Source of the DNA: Luteimonas gilva
GTDB taxonomy: Bacteria > Pseudomonadota > Gammaproteobacteria > Xanthomonadales > Xanthomonadaceae
DNA: 64,000 nucleotides
Direction: 5' to 3'
Assembly (NCBI RefSeq): GCF_005239095.1
Contig: NZ_SZUA01000002.1
Span: 558,001-622,000, forward strand
The position numbers were made by a program, and so were the translations under genes. The notes beneath the pieces are model-generated. The model saw only the letters and a program-made list of their open reading frames with translations. It was not told the DNA's origin and made no database searches. Below are positions 17,671 to 28,849 of the stretch, piece after piece; position 1 is the first letter of the stretch; each line of letters begins with the position of its first letter.

Positions 17671-18182
17671 CTCTGCAAGGCTTGCCGCCGGCGGTGCGGA
17701 AAGACGCCCGCGTGCTGGTGCTGGGTTCGATGCCGGGCGAGGCTTCGCTGCGGCTAGGCCAGTATTACGGCCATCCGCGCAATCGGTTTTGGCCGCTGAT
17801 GGCGGCGCTGTACGGCATCGACGCGAGCGCGCCCTATCCGCAACGGATCGCGGCGCTCAACGAAGCCGGTGTCGGGCTTTGGGACGTGATCGGACAATGC
17901 GTTCGCGCCGGCAGCCTGGACAGCGCGATCGAACGCGGCAGCGAGATCGCCAATCCGATCGCCGTTTTATGCGCGCAGCTGCCCGAGTTGCGCGCGATCG
18001 GATTGAACGGCGGCAAGGCCGCGCAAGCGTTCGCACGCTATGCGGCGCCGGAGATGGATGCGGCGCTCGAACGCCGGTTGGCGATCGTCGGATTGCCGTC
18101 GACCAGCCCGGCCAACGCGTCCTACGCGCTGCCGCAGTTGCAGTCGGCCTGGGCGCCGCTGGCCGCCCGCAGGTCGGCGTAG
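17667..18182 (+). CDS. DNA-deoxyinosine glycosylase (UDG superfamily)
   Basis: 171 residues. Base-excision repair enzyme that removes hypoxanthine, and in related members uracil, from DNA. The superfamily motifs are in place: VLVLGSMPGEASLRLGQYYG with HPRNRFWP directly after it (motif 1 region) and LPSTSPANAS near residue 145 (motif 2 region). The ATG start overlaps the preceding stop, and longer in-frame versions run inside the transporter gene. Converges with a small leftward gene. Confidence 0.88.
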   Translation: MTLQGLPPAVRKDARVLVLGSMPGEASLRLGQYYGHPRNRFWPLMAALYGIDASAPYPQRIAALNEAGVGLWDVIGQCVRAGSLDSAIERGSEIANPIAVLCAQLPELRAIGLNGGKAAQAFARYAAPEMDAALERRLAIVGLPSTSPANASYALPQLQSAWAPLAARRSA

Positions 18183-18337
18183 GCCTGCCGCGGCGAACGA
18201 TCTGCGTCGATGGCGGCGCGGCAAGGCTGGATGCGTGCCGCGGCCGGGTCGTGCAGGGCGTAGCCGCCGGCCAAGCCGCTGGTCAGCAGGGCGAGCGCGA
18301 GGACCGCGCGTTGGAAAATGTGGTGCAAGCGTTGCAT
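18122..18337 (-). CDS. Possible small exported protein, 71 residues
   Basis: From the ATG preceded by CAAGGTGACCACC, the product has a good signal-like segment (IFQRAVLALALLTSGLAGGYA) and a short mature part with three Cys residues at the end region (QPCRAAID, ADCNCGSA). The gene overlaps the 3' end of the glycosylase gene by about 60 bases tail to tail, which is unusual and lowers confidence. No family recognised. Confidence 0.4.
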   Translation of the reverse strand: MQRLHHIFQRAVLALALLTSGLAGGYALHDPAAARIQPCRAAIDADRSPRQAYADLRAASGAQADCNCGSA

Positions 18338-18525
18338 GGTGGTCACCTTGAAGCTGTTTTTTCGGTTGCTCGGACCCCTGTACGTAGGGATGCGCCGGGA
18401 GCGGCCGGCGTTGCGTCGGCGCCGATTCACGTGACGAAGGTCATAACCCCGACCGGCAGGGGACGGAAGCCGGCGGATTTGGCAAGCTGGCTTCCACAGG
18501 GAAAACCGTCACGGGGAAATAGATC

Positions 18526-19281
18526 ATGCGTTCGGTTTCGATGGGATTGTCGTTGCTGCTGCTGGCCGGAGCCGCTCAGGCCGCCGAGGTCCATGTCGAG
18601 TGCAACGTGCGGAGCGATTACGACTTCGCCCTGTCCGACAAAAGCGTCATCTTCACCCGCGAAACCGCCTCGCCGAAGGCGATCGTGATGCGCCAGGGCC
18701 GGCTGTTCGTCGACGACCGCTGGGTGAGCCTCAGCGCGGCCGACAGCAAGCGCGTGGCCGAATACGAGCGCGAAGCGCGCGCGACGATGCCGCTGGCGCG
18801 CCAAGTGGGCCTGGACGCGGCCGACATCGCCTTCACCACGCTCGGCGAAGTCGCCGCCGGATTCGGCGGCGATCCCTCGCGCACCCGCGCCAAGCTGGAC
18901 AAGGCCCGCGCGGAACTCAACAAGGAATTGTCGCGTTCGGTCAGCGCCAACCACTACAACAGCGAAGCGCTGGGCGAGAGCATCGGCGACGCGGTCAAGG
19001 AAGTGATGCCGTCGCTGATCGGCGACATCGTCACCGGCGCGGTCAGCGCGGCCTTCTCCGGCGACGAAAAGCGGATGAAGCAGCTCGAGGACATGGACAA
19101 GGACATCGAAGCGCGGATCCAGCCTCGCGCCGACGCGCTCGAGGTCCGTGCGCGCGCCTTGTGCACGAAGATGGAAAACTTGGACCGTATCGACAACGAA
19201 CTCGAATACCGCTTGCCGAGCGGCAAGCCGCTGGATCTGCTCGAGATCAAGCCGCCGGAGAAGCATCGCAAGGCCGATTGA
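18526..19281 (+). CDS. DUF2884 (YggN-like) exported protein
   Basis: 251 residues with a signal peptide (MGLSLLLLAGAAQAAEV). The rest matches the YggN/DUF2884 type: FALSDKSVIFTRE, a VDDRWVSLSAADSKRVAEYE block, a long helical centre with a Gly/Ala hydrophobic stretch (IGDIVTGAVSAAF), and a C-terminal Cys in RARALCTKMENLDRIDNEL. Function unknown; periplasmic or envelope location inferred. Preceded by CACGGGGAAATAGATC. Confidence 0.85.
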   Translation: MRSVSMGLSLLLLAGAAQAAEVHVECNVRSDYDFALSDKSVIFTRETASPKAIVMRQGRLFVDDRWVSLSAADSKRVAEYEREARATMPLARQVGLDAADIAFTTLGEVAAGFGGDPSRTRAKLDKARAELNKELSRSVSANHYNSEALGESIGDAVKEVMPSLIGDIVTGAVSAAFSGDEKRMKQLEDMDKDIEARIQPRADALEVRARALCTKMENLDRIDNELEYRLPSGKPLDLLEIKPPEKHRKAD

Positions 19282-19300
19282 GGCGGCCGGGGCCTCATTT

Positions 19301-19383
19301 CCTGTGGAAGCGGCTTCAGCCGCGAGCTTTCCCGCAAATTGCAGCCGGGCGAAAAAGCTCGCGGCTGAAGCCGCTCCCACAGG
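19301..19383. repeat. Palindromic repeat, GTGGGAGCGGCTTCAGCCGC family
   Basis: Two long arms containing AGCGGCTTCAGCCGCGAGCT and its complement, each arm itself palindromic, separated by about 20 bases. The same family recurs at about 32417 and 34441, so this is a dispersed REPIN-like element. Confidence 0.85.
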
Positions 19384-19447
19384 CCGTGGTTGGCGCTTAA
19401 CGCCGCAACCGCCACAATAGCCCTCTCACTGCAAGGCGGAGGGCCGC

Positions 19448-20833
19448 ATGGCCGAGTTGAAGGAAGCGCGTGTCCCGGACATCGGCGGCTACGACGACGT
19501 GCCCGTCATCGAAGTGCTGGTCGCGGTCGGCGACTCCGTCGCCAAGGATCAGGGCCTGGTCACGCTGGAATCGGACAAGGCGACGATGGAAGTGCCCTCG
19601 TCCTTCGCCGGGGTGGTCAAGGAGCTCAAGGTCAAGATCGGCGACAAGTTGTCGGAAGGCAGCGTCGTGGCGCTGATCGAAGCCAGCGGCGGCGCGGCCG
19701 AGGTCAAGGCCGAAGCGAAGAAGCCCGAGCCGGCGGTGACCATCGCCAGCGAAGATCCCAAGGTCGAGCCCGTCGCGCCGGCCGCGCAACCGGACAAGCT
19801 GACCCAAGCCGCGATCGCTTCCAGCCCGTCGGTGCAGGCCACCGAAACCGCGCCGATGGGCGCCGGCCTGCCGCCGGTGCGTTTCGACGCGGATGCGCTG
19901 CTGCCCGGCAAAGTGCCCTACGCCAGCCCCGCGGTGCGCCTGTTCGCGCGCGAGCTCGGCGTCGATCTGCTGCAGCTCAGCGGCTCGGCGCGCGGCGGCC
20001 GCATCACCAAGGAAGACGTGCAGAACTTCGTCAAGCACGCGCTGCAGTCCGGCGGCGCGCCGGCCGCGGCGGTCGGCGGCGCAAGCGGCGGCGGTTTGAA
20101 CCTGTTGCCGTGGCCGAAGGTGGATTTCGCCAAGTTCGGCGAAATCGAAACCAAGCCGCTGTCCAAGATCAAGAAGATTTCCGGCGCCAACCTGGCGCGC
20201 AACTGGGCGATGATCCCGCACGTCACCCAGCACGACGACGCCGACATCACCGATCTCGAAGCGCTGCGCGTGCAGTTGAACAAAGAGAACGAGAAGGCGG
20301 GGATCAAGCTCACCATGCTCGCCTTCATCATGAAGGCCAGCGTCGCCGCGCTGCAGAAGTACCCCGACTTCAACTCGTCGCTGGACGCCGCCGGCGAAAA
20401 CCTCACGCTGAAGAAGTATTGGCACATCGGCTTCGCCGCCGACACGCCGAACGGCCTGGTGGTGCCGGTGGTGCGCGACGTCGACAAGAAGGGCGTGATC
20501 GACATCGCCCACGAAACCTCGGAACTGGCCAAGAAAGCGCGCGACGGCAAGCTCGGTCCGGCCGAGATGAGCGGCGGCTGCTTCTCGATCAGTTCGCTCG
20601 GCGGCATCGGCGGCACCGCGTTCACGCCGATCGTCAACGCGCCGGAAGTGGCGATCCTGGGCGTGTCCAAATCGGCGACGAAGCCGGTTTGGGACGGCAA
20701 GCAGTTCGCGCCGCGGCTGATCCTGCCGCTGTCGCTGAGCTACGACCATCGCGTGATCGACGGCGCGGCCGCGGCGCGCTTCACCGCCTACTTGGCGCAA
20801 CTGCTCGGCGACATGCGTCGCGTGCTGCTGTGA
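19448..20833 (+). CDS. aceF: Dihydrolipoamide acetyltransferase (pyruvate dehydrogenase E2)
   Basis: E2 core of the pyruvate dehydrogenase complex; transfers acetyl from lipoamide to CoA. 461 residues: one lipoyl domain (1-80) with the lipoylated Lys44 in [11 protein letters not shown], an Ala/Pro linker, the E1/E3-binding domain at about 155-195 (YASPAVRLFARELGVDL), and the catalytic domain with His434 and Asp438 in YDHRVIDG. E. coli AceF has three lipoyl domains, so this is the short form. GGAGGGCCGC precedes the ATG. The aceE gene is not upstream and is not in this window. The start of the next gene overlaps the stop. Confidence 0.93.
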   Translation: MAELKEARVPDIGGYDDVPVIEVLVAVGDSVAKDQGLVTLESDKATMEVPSSFAGVVKELKVKIGDKLSEGSVVALIEASGGAAEVKAEAKKPEPAVTIASEDPKVEPVAPAAQPDKLTQAAIASSPSVQATETAPMGAGLPPVRFDADALLPGKVPYASPAVRLFARELGVDLLQLSGSARGGRITKEDVQNFVKHALQSGGAPAAAVGGASGGGLNLLPWPKVDFAKFGEIETKPLSKIKKISGANLARNWAMIPHVTQHDDADITDLEALRVQLNKENEKAGIKLTMLAFIMKASVAALQKYPDFNSSLDAAGENLTLKKYWHIGFAADTPNGLVVPVVRDVDKKGVIDIAHETSELAKKARDGKLGPAEMSGGCFSISSLGGIGGTAFTPIVNAPEVAILGVSKSATKPVWDGKQFAPRLILPLSLSYDHRVIDGAAAARFTAYLAQLLGDMRRVLL

Positions 20834-21300
20834 AAACGCTGCGCATCGCGCTGGCCTGCCTGCTGCTGGCGGCCTCCGGCGCGGCCGCGGCGATCAAGCC
20901 TCCGCCGGGCTCGTCTTTGCGCAGCGCGGTCGATCGCCATCTCGCCGCGATCGAAGCCCGCGATCTCGATGCGCTGCTGGAGACGGTGACCCGCCTGCCG
21001 ATCATGACCACGATCCTGCCGGACGGCCGGGTGCTGAAGACGCGCGAGGAGTACCGCAAGCTGCACGTCGCCTGGTTCGCCGAACGCGATTGGCGCATGC
21101 GCTTCCAGGTGCAGGACGTGATGCAGTACGGCGATGTCGGCATCGCCCGGGTCAAGTACGACTCGCAAGTCCGCGACAAGGCCGGCCGTTATCGCAGCAA
21201 GCGCATGGCGCTGCTGTCGTTGACCTTCCGGCGCGAGGACGGCGCTTGGCGTCTGGTGTACGACCAGAACACGGTCATCCCGCCTACCGAAAAGAAATAG
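20830..21300 (+). CDS. Exported NTF2-like (SnoaL-type) protein between aceF and lpdA
   Basis: 156 residues starting at a GTG that overlaps the aceF TGA (GTGA), so translation is probably coupled. A signal peptide ([19 protein letters not shown]) precedes an NTF2-like cone fold: [20 protein letters not shown], then [19 protein letters not shown] and the strand-rich end [22 protein letters not shown]. Family members include ketosteroid-isomerase-like enzymes and non-catalytic binders; substrate unknown. An exported protein inside a cytosolic dehydrogenase operon is odd. It ends ten bases before lpdA. Confidence 0.75.
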   Translation: MKTLRIALACLLLAASGAAAAIKPPPGSSLRSAVDRHLAAIEARDLDALLETVTRLPIMTTILPDGRVLKTREEYRKLHVAWFAERDWRMRFQVQDVMQYGDVGIARVKYDSQVRDKAGRYRSKRMALLSLTFRREDGAWRLVYDQNTVIPPTEKK

Positions 21301-21310
21301 GAGCTGTTCG

Positions 21311-23101
21311 ATGGCGAATACGGTGGAAATCAAGGTACCCGACATCGGCGGTTACGACGACGTGCCGGTGATCGAAGTGCTGGTCAAGGTCGGCGACACG
21401 GTCGCCAAGGACCAGGGCTTGGTGACGCTGGAGTCGGACAAGGCGACGATGGAAGTGCCGTCGTCGGCCGCGGGCACGATCAAAGAATTGAAGGTGAAGG
21501 TCGGCGACAAGCTTTCGGAAGGATCGGTCGTGGCGATCCTCGAGAGCGAAGGCGCGGCGGCCAGCGCGCCCGCTCCGGCGAAGGCGAGCGAACCCGCGAG
21601 CGCCGCGGCATCGCCACCGCCGGTCGCGCCGTCGCCAGCGAAGCCGGCCGAGCCCGCGCCGCAGGCGGTCGCCGCCAGCGGCAAGAAAGCCGACATCGAA
21701 TGCCAGATCGTAGTGCTCGGTGCCGGCGTCGGCGGCTACACCGCCGCGTTCCGCGCCGCCGATCTGGGCATGGACACGGTGCTGATCGAACGCTACGCCA
21801 GCCTCGGCGGCGTTTGCCTCAACGTCGGTTGCATTCCGTCCAAGGCCTTGTTGCACGCGGCGGCGGTGATCGAAGAAGCCGCGCACGCTACGGATTACGG
21901 CGTCGACTTCGGCAAGCCGAAGATCGATATCGACAAGCTGCGCGCCTACAAGGAAAAGGTCGTCGGCCAGCTGACCAAGGGCCTGGCCGGCATGTCCAAG
22001 CAGCGCAAAGTGCGGATCGTCACCGGCATGGCGAAATTCGTGTCGTCGAACGAGATGGAAGTGGTCGTCGACGGCAAGCCGCAACTGCTGCGTTTCCAGC
22101 AATGCGTGATCGCCGCCGGCTCGCAGCCGCTGAAGCTGCCCGGTTTCCCTTGGGACGATCCGCGGGTGATGGACTCCACCGACGCGCTGGAGCTCAAGGA
22201 AACGCCGAAAACGTTGTTGGTGGTGGGCGGCGGCATCATCGGCCTGGAAATGGCGACGGTGTATCGCGCGCTGGGCAGCCAAGTCACCGTGGTCGAACTC
22301 GCCGACCAGCTGATGCCGGGCGCGGATGCGGATCTGGTCAAGCCGCTCGCCGACCGGCTGAAGAAGCAGGGCGTCGCGATCCATCTGAAGACCAAGGTGG
22401 TCGAGGCCAAAGCGCAGAAGGACGGCATCGCCTGCACGTTCGAGGGCGCCAGCGAACCGGCCGACAAGCTCTACGACCGCGTGCTGGTCGCGGTGGGACG
22501 CGCGCCGAACGGCAAGAAGATCGACGCCGACAAGGCCGGCGTGCGCGTCGGCGACCGCGGCTTCATCGACGTCGACCGGCAGATGCGCACCAACGTGCCG
22601 CACGTCTTCGCCATCGGCGACATCATCGGCCAGCCGATGCTCGCGCACAAAGCCGCGCACGAGGGCAAGCTCGCCGCGGAAGTGGCTGCGGGCGAGAAGC
22701 GCGAATGGGTGGCGCGGGTGATCCCGTCGGTGGCCTTCACCGATCCGGAAATCGCCTGGGTCGGCGTCACCGAGACCGAAGCGAAAGCCAAGGGCCTGCA
22801 TTACGGCGTCGGCAAATTCCCGTGGGCGGCCAGCGGACGCGCGATCGGCATCGGCCGCACCGAAGGCTTCACCAAGCTCATCTTCGACGAAGCCACGCAT
22901 CGCGTCATCGGCGCAGGCATCGTCGGCGTGCACGCGGGCGATCTGATTTCCGAATTGGCGTTGGCGATCGAAATGGGCTGCGAAGCCGCCGACATCGGCC
23001 ACACCATCCATCCGCATCCCACGCTCGGCGAATCGGTGGGCATGGCGGCGGAGGTGTACGAAGGCACCATCACCGACCTGTATATCCCCAAGCGCAAATA
23101 A
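21311..23101 (+). CDS. lpdA: Dihydrolipoyl dehydrogenase (E3) with N-terminal lipoyl domain
   Basis: 596 residues. Reoxidises dihydrolipoamide with NAD+ in the pyruvate dehydrogenase complex. Lipoyl domain 1-80 with Lys44 in [11 protein letters not shown], Ala/Pro linker to about 128, then the FAD/NAD disulfide oxidoreductase: [20 protein letters not shown], the redox pair Cys169/Cys174 in [13 protein letters not shown], the NAD-binding [27 protein letters not shown], and the active-site [12 protein letters not shown]. The extra lipoyl domain is as in Neisseria and Xanthomonas E3 proteins. RBS TAGGAGCTG precedes the ATG. Confidence 0.95.
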   Translation: MANTVEIKVPDIGGYDDVPVIEVLVKVGDTVAKDQGLVTLESDKATMEVPSSAAGTIKELKVKVGDKLSEGSVVAILESEGAAASAPAPAKASEPASAAASPPPVAPSPAKPAEPAPQAVAASGKKADIECQIVVLGAGVGGYTAAFRAADLGMDTVLIERYASLGGVCLNVGCIPSKALLHAAAVIEEAAHATDYGVDFGKPKIDIDKLRAYKEKVVGQLTKGLAGMSKQRKVRIVTGMAKFVSSNEMEVVVDGKPQLLRFQQCVIAAGSQPLKLPGFPWDDPRVMDSTDALELKETPKTLLVVGGGIIGLEMATVYRALGSQVTVVELADQLMPGADADLVKPLADRLKKQGVAIHLKTKVVEAKAQKDGIACTFEGASEPADKLYDRVLVAVGRAPNGKKIDADKAGVRVGDRGFIDVDRQMRTNVPHVFAIGDIIGQPMLAHKAAHEGKLAAEVAAGEKREWVARVIPSVAFTDPEIAWVGVTETEAKAKGLHYGVGKFPWAASGRAIGIGRTEGFTKLIFDEATHRVIGAGIVGVHAGDLISELALAIEMGCEAADIGHTIHPHPTLGESVGMAAEVYEGTITDLYIPKRK

Positions 23102-23116
23102 CACCGGCGCCTTTGT

Positions 23117-23200
23117 TTTGTAGAGCGGAGCTTGCTCCGCTGCTTTTCGGCCCGTAGCGATGAAGGGCAAGAGCAGCGGAGCAAGCTCCGCTCTACAAAG
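23117..23200. repeat. Palindromic repeat, GTAGAGCGGAGCTTGCTCCGC family
   Basis: Arms TTTGTAGAGCGGAGCTTGC and GCAAGCTCCGCTCTACAAA around a spacer of about 25 bases; each arm holds an inner palindrome. A related arm reappears inside the composite repeat near 62570. Confidence 0.85.
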
Positions 23201-23239
23201 ACCGAAGCCAGGCGGTCGGGCGAGCCCAGCTCTACAAAA

Positions 23240-24052
23240 TCAGAACGCGAACGTCACGCCGACGATCGGGCCCTTGAAGCGCTGGTCCAGGCCCAATACG
23301 CCGTTGTTGCCGCGATCGCTGCGCTCGACGTCGATCTTGAACCAGTCGTAGCCCACGTACGCGCCGAAGTTCTTGGTGAAGCGGTATTCGGCGATGGCGT
23401 TGGCGCGGCTGATGTCGCCTTCGTAGTCGTCGAAGTTGCCCCAGTCGGCGTTCAAGTACTGGCCTTGCACGACGAAGCGCCACTTCTCGCTCGGCGTAGC
23501 CGTATAGCGCAAGCCGACCACCGGCGCGTAACCGTCGTCGCTGGCGCGGTCCTCGTAGCTGAAAGGACCGGATTGCGCGTACAGCTTGGCTTCCAGCTTG
23601 GCGTATTCGACGCCGATCTGCAGGCCCAGGCTGCTGGTGGGCGTTTCCACGACGGCGTAGTCGTACATGGCGCTGGCCAGTTCGAACTGCGCCTCGGTCT
23701 TGGCGAAGCTGCCGCGCGGGATGGTGATGTTCTCGAACGAGAAATCGTCGTTCAACGTGGCGCGGCGGTCTTTGTCGTAATTGAAGTAGTTGAACAGCAG
23801 ACGGTGGCGATCGCCGAACTTGAACATGCCTTCCACGCGCGGCACGAGTTCGTCGCCGCCGAAATCGAAGTCTTCCTCGAAACCTAAGGGCTGGCCCTGG
23901 AAGACGGTGCGGCCGCTGAGCGTGCTGTCCGCTTTTGCGTTCATGGCGCCCAGGCGCAGGACGAAGCGGTCGTCGTCGGCGCGCGCGGGCAGGGCGAGAC
24001 TGGCGCCGGCGAGCGCCAGGGCGAGGGCGAGTACGGTTTTTTGGGGGATCAC
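23240..24052 (-). CDS. Outer-membrane beta-barrel protein of unknown role
   Basis: 270 residues starting at a GTG with GGAGCAAGG upstream. Signal peptide ends in LPARADD. The mature part is made of amphipathic strands typical of an outer-membrane barrel (RHRLLFNYFNYDK, SLGLQIGVEYAKLEAKLYA, KNFGAYVGYDWFKIDV) and ends in VGVTFAF with the terminal Phe. The family cannot be named with certainty; it resembles OmpW-superfamily and MipA-like barrels only in general form. Its leader contains a terminator-like hairpin. Confidence 0.75.
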   Translation of the reverse strand: MIPQKTVLALALALAGASLALPARADDDRFVLRLGAMNAKADSTLSGRTVFQGQPLGFEEDFDFGGDELVPRVEGMFKFGDRHRLLFNYFNYDKDRRATLNDDFSFENITIPRGSFAKTEAQFELASAMYDYAVVETPTSSLGLQIGVEYAKLEAKLYAQSGPFSYEDRASDDGYAPVVGLRYTATPSEKWRFVVQGQYLNADWGNFDDYEGDISRANAIAEYRFTKNFGAYVGYDWFKIDVERSDRGNNGVLGLDQRFKGPIVGVTFAF

Positions 24053-24074
24053 GGCCTTGCTCCGGTAGCGAAAT

Positions 24075-24099
24075 AAAAAAGCGGTACTTCGTGTACCGC
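24075..24099 (-). terminator. Terminator-like hairpin in the leader of the barrel protein gene
   Basis: GCGGTAC / GTACCGC stem with a five-base loop, followed on the - strand by TTTTTT and then ATTTCGC. It lies only about 20 bases upstream of the GTG start, so it is either an attenuator for this gene or a stop for an upstream leftward transcript; no leftward gene lies upstream before 24442. Confidence 0.65.
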
Positions 24100-24178
24100 C
24101 CGGTGCAATTAATCGCCGATCCGGGGTGGAGCGAGCGTGAAAGCGTTTCCAGATGATTTGAGCGGGCCCTGGAAAGGC

Positions 24179-24247
24179 GAAGCCCCGGTCGGGACCGGGG
24201 CTTCAAGGGGCCTGCCGCGAGGATCGACGAGGGTTGGCGGGCAGGCC
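24179..24247. other. Two strong hairpins in the 390-base gap before atpI
   Basis: GAAGCCCCGGTC / GACCGGGGCTTC forms an almost loop-free 12-bp stem, followed by GGCCTGCC / GGCAGGCC with a 23-base loop. Neither has a U-run. The stretch 24053-24442 holds no gene; besides these it contains the leader terminator and the atp promoter. A small RNA or long leader is possible, not shown. Confidence 0.4.
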
Positions 24248-24352
24248 TCGTAAAGACTGACCGGCGCTTTCGGAAAAGGTTCCGTGCCCGGACCGCATCG
24301 GTCGGCGCGGCTGAAAAATTCACCGGAAACGCCCGCGCGGGACTTTTCGCGG

Positions 24353-24382
24353 TTGCCGCTGAAAACGCCCGACTGCTATAAT
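24353..24382 (+). promoter_or_regulatory. Sigma-70 type promoter of the atp operon
   Basis: TTGCCG, an 18-base spacer and a perfect TATAAT, placed about 60 bases before the atpI start. It is the best vegetative promoter match I saw in the window. The start of transcription is expected near 24389. Confidence 0.7.
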
Positions 24383-24442
24383 TTTGCGGCTCCGCGGGGC
24401 GGTTATTGAGCCCCATCTCCGCAAGCTGAACAGGGCCGAGCG

Positions 24443-24829
24443 TTGCACGACCCCATTGCTGCTGGACGTCGTTCTGCGCTGCGCGCGGCGGCGGTCCAGG
24501 CCGTAGTCGCCCTGCTGGTCGCGCTGCTTTTCCTGGCGCAAGGGCCGCAGGCGGCGCTGGCGGCGGGGATCGGCGGCGGCGCGTTGGCCTTGGGCAACGC
24601 GCTGGCGGCGGGAGTGTCGCTTGGGGGGATCGTGCAGGCAAGGGTCGCGTTCGCGCGGCTGCTGCTGGGCGCGCTGCTCAAATGGACGATCGCGATCGTC
24701 GTGCTGGTGATCGCGTTGGGAGTCTGGCGCCTGCCGCCGCTTCCGATGGTAGTGGGGCTGGCCGCGGCGACGCTGGCCTACCTGTTGGCTTTGAATGTGC
24801 GGCAAACCGTCAAACGTACGCAAACGTAA
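24443..24829 (+). CDS. atpI: ATP synthase subunit I
   Basis: 128-residue membrane protein with four hydrophobic helices, at the usual first position of the atp operon. AtpI assists assembly of the c-ring or Mg/Ca uptake in other bacteria and is not part of the mature enzyme. The start is TTG (MHDPIAAGRRSALR), the only plausible one ahead of the first helix. Ends 12 bases before atpB. Confidence 0.85.
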   Translation: MHDPIAAGRRSALRAAAVQAVVALLVALLFLAQGPQAALAAGIGGGALALGNALAAGVSLGGIVQARVAFARLLLGALLKWTIAIVVLVIALGVWRLPPLPMVVGLAAATLAYLLALNVRQTVKRTQT

Positions 24830-25723
<894 letters not shown>

Positions 25724-25802
25724 GCCGAAGCAAGACCAGAATTTCCACGCAGTTTCGCTTTATCCCATCCACCACGTTCCAACCGCTTCACGCACGGAGT
25801 AA

Positions 25803-26081
<279 letters not shown>

Positions 26082-26141
26082 TCCAGGCGTAACGGTTAGG
26101 CAATCGCCGGCGGCATCGGCTGCCGGCGCCAGGAGCAAGCA

Positions 26142-26612
26142 ATGGATATCAACCTGACATTCGTCGTCCAGGGCCTCGCGTTCTTCGCGGTGGCTTGGCT
26201 GGTGATGAAATTCGGCTGGCCGCACATCATCGCGGCCATCGAGGAGCGTCAGCGGAAGATCGCTGAAGGCCTCGCCGCGGCCGACAACAGCCAGAAGGCC
26301 CTCGCCCAGGCGCAGGACCAGGTCAACGAAGAGCTCAAAGCCGCCCGCGTCAAGGCCAACGAGATCATCGAACAGGCCCACCAGCGCGCCAATCAGATCG
26401 TCGACGCCGCCAAGGCCGAAGCGATCGCCGAAGGCGCGCGCCAGAAGGCTTTGGCCGAAAGCGAAATCGCCGCGGCCTCGAACCGTGCCCGCGAAGATCT
26501 GCGCAAGCAGGTGTCCGTGCTGGCCGTGACCGGCGCGGAGAAGCTGCTCAAGCGCGAAATCGACGCCAACGCCCACAAGGCGCTGCTCGACGAGCTGGCG
26601 GCAGAGATCTGA
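26142..26612 (+). CDS. atpF: F1Fo ATP synthase subunit b
   Basis: 156 residues, as in E. coli. One N-terminal membrane helix ([21 protein letters not shown]) and a long charged, Ala-rich coiled coil ([20 protein letters not shown]) that forms the peripheral stalk. AGGAGCAAGCA before the ATG. Ends one base before atpH begins, so the two are coupled. Confidence 0.95.
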   Translation: MDINLTFVVQGLAFFAVAWLVMKFGWPHIIAAIEERQRKIAEGLAAADNSQKALAQAQDQVNEELKAARVKANEIIEQAHQRANQIVDAAKAEAIAEGARQKALAESEIAAASNRAREDLRKQVSVLAVTGAEKLLKREIDANAHKALLDELAAEI

Positions 26613-26613
26613 C

Positions 26614-27141
26614 ATGAGCCAAGCACTGACCCTCGCCCGTCCGTACGCGCGCGCCGCTTTTGCGATCGCGCGCGACGCCGGCAAGTTCGCCCAGTGGTCC
26701 GACGCGCTCGGCTTCGCGGCGCGGCTTTCGGCCGATCCGCAGATCGCGTCCCTGCTCGGCAATCCGAAACTGACCGACGACGATGCGGTGGTTTTGCTGT
26801 CGCCGAACGACGCCGATCAGCCCGTCCGCGACTTCCTCGCCCTATTGGCCGACAACCGCCGCCTCGCTTTGCTGCCGGAGATCGCCGGTTTGTACGAAGA
26901 AGCGCGCGCTGAAGCCGAACGCATCGTCAAGGCGAAGGTGACCTCCGCCGCGGCGCTGCCGGCCGGCGAACTGGATGCGATCAAGGTCGCGTTGAAGAAG
27001 CGTTTCGGCCGCGAGGTCGAGCTGGAGACGGCGATCGACGAGTCGCTGATCGGCGGCGCGGTGATCGACGCGGGCGATGTGGTCATCGACGGTTCGCTGC
27101 GCGGCAAGTTGTCGCGGCTGCAGACCGCGTTGGCAAATTGA
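26614..27141 (+). CDS. atpH: F1Fo ATP synthase subunit delta
   Basis: 175 residues. Links the b-stalk to the top of F1. N-terminal helical domain with LTLARPYARAAFAIARDAGK, and the C-terminal KKRFGREVELETAIDESLIGGAVI with IDGSLRGKLSRLQTAL, both typical for OSCP/delta. A palindromic repeat fills the gap to atpA. Confidence 0.95.
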   Translation: MSQALTLARPYARAAFAIARDAGKFAQWSDALGFAARLSADPQIASLLGNPKLTDDDAVVLLSPNDADQPVRDFLALLADNRRLALLPEIAGLYEEARAEAERIVKAKVTSAAALPAGELDAIKVALKKRFGREVELETAIDESLIGGAVIDAGDVVIDGSLRGKLSRLQTALAN

Positions 27142-27150
27142 TTTGAATTC

Positions 27151-27202
27151 GTAGGGTGGGCCTCGGCACACCGAACGCGATGGCGGATTGAACCCGCCCT
27201 AC
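27151..27202. repeat. Imperfect GTAGGGTGGG repeat between atpH and atpA
   Basis: GTAGGGTGGGCCTCGGCAC at the left and GATTGAACCCGCCCTAC at the right. It is a diverged copy of the element between atpA and atpG and sits in the spacer just before the atpA ribosome site. Confidence 0.7.
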
Positions 27203-27216
27203 ATTGGGAAAAGAAG

Positions 27217-28767
<1,551 letters not shown>

Positions 28768-28769
28768 TC

Positions 28770-28828
28770 CGTAGGGTGGGCCTCGGCCCACCATCGCGGG
28801 AAAACGGTGGGCCGAGGCCCACCCTACG
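28770..28828. repeat. Near-perfect GTAGGGTGGG palindrome between atpA and atpG
   Basis: CGTAGGGTGGGCCTCGGCCC and its complement GGGCCGAGGCCCACCCTACG, separated by about 15 bases, begin two bases after the atpA stop. The RNA would form a very stable hairpin between the two cistrons. Confidence 0.85.
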
Positions 28829-28849
28829 AAAACGTAGAGCGAGCGAGAG

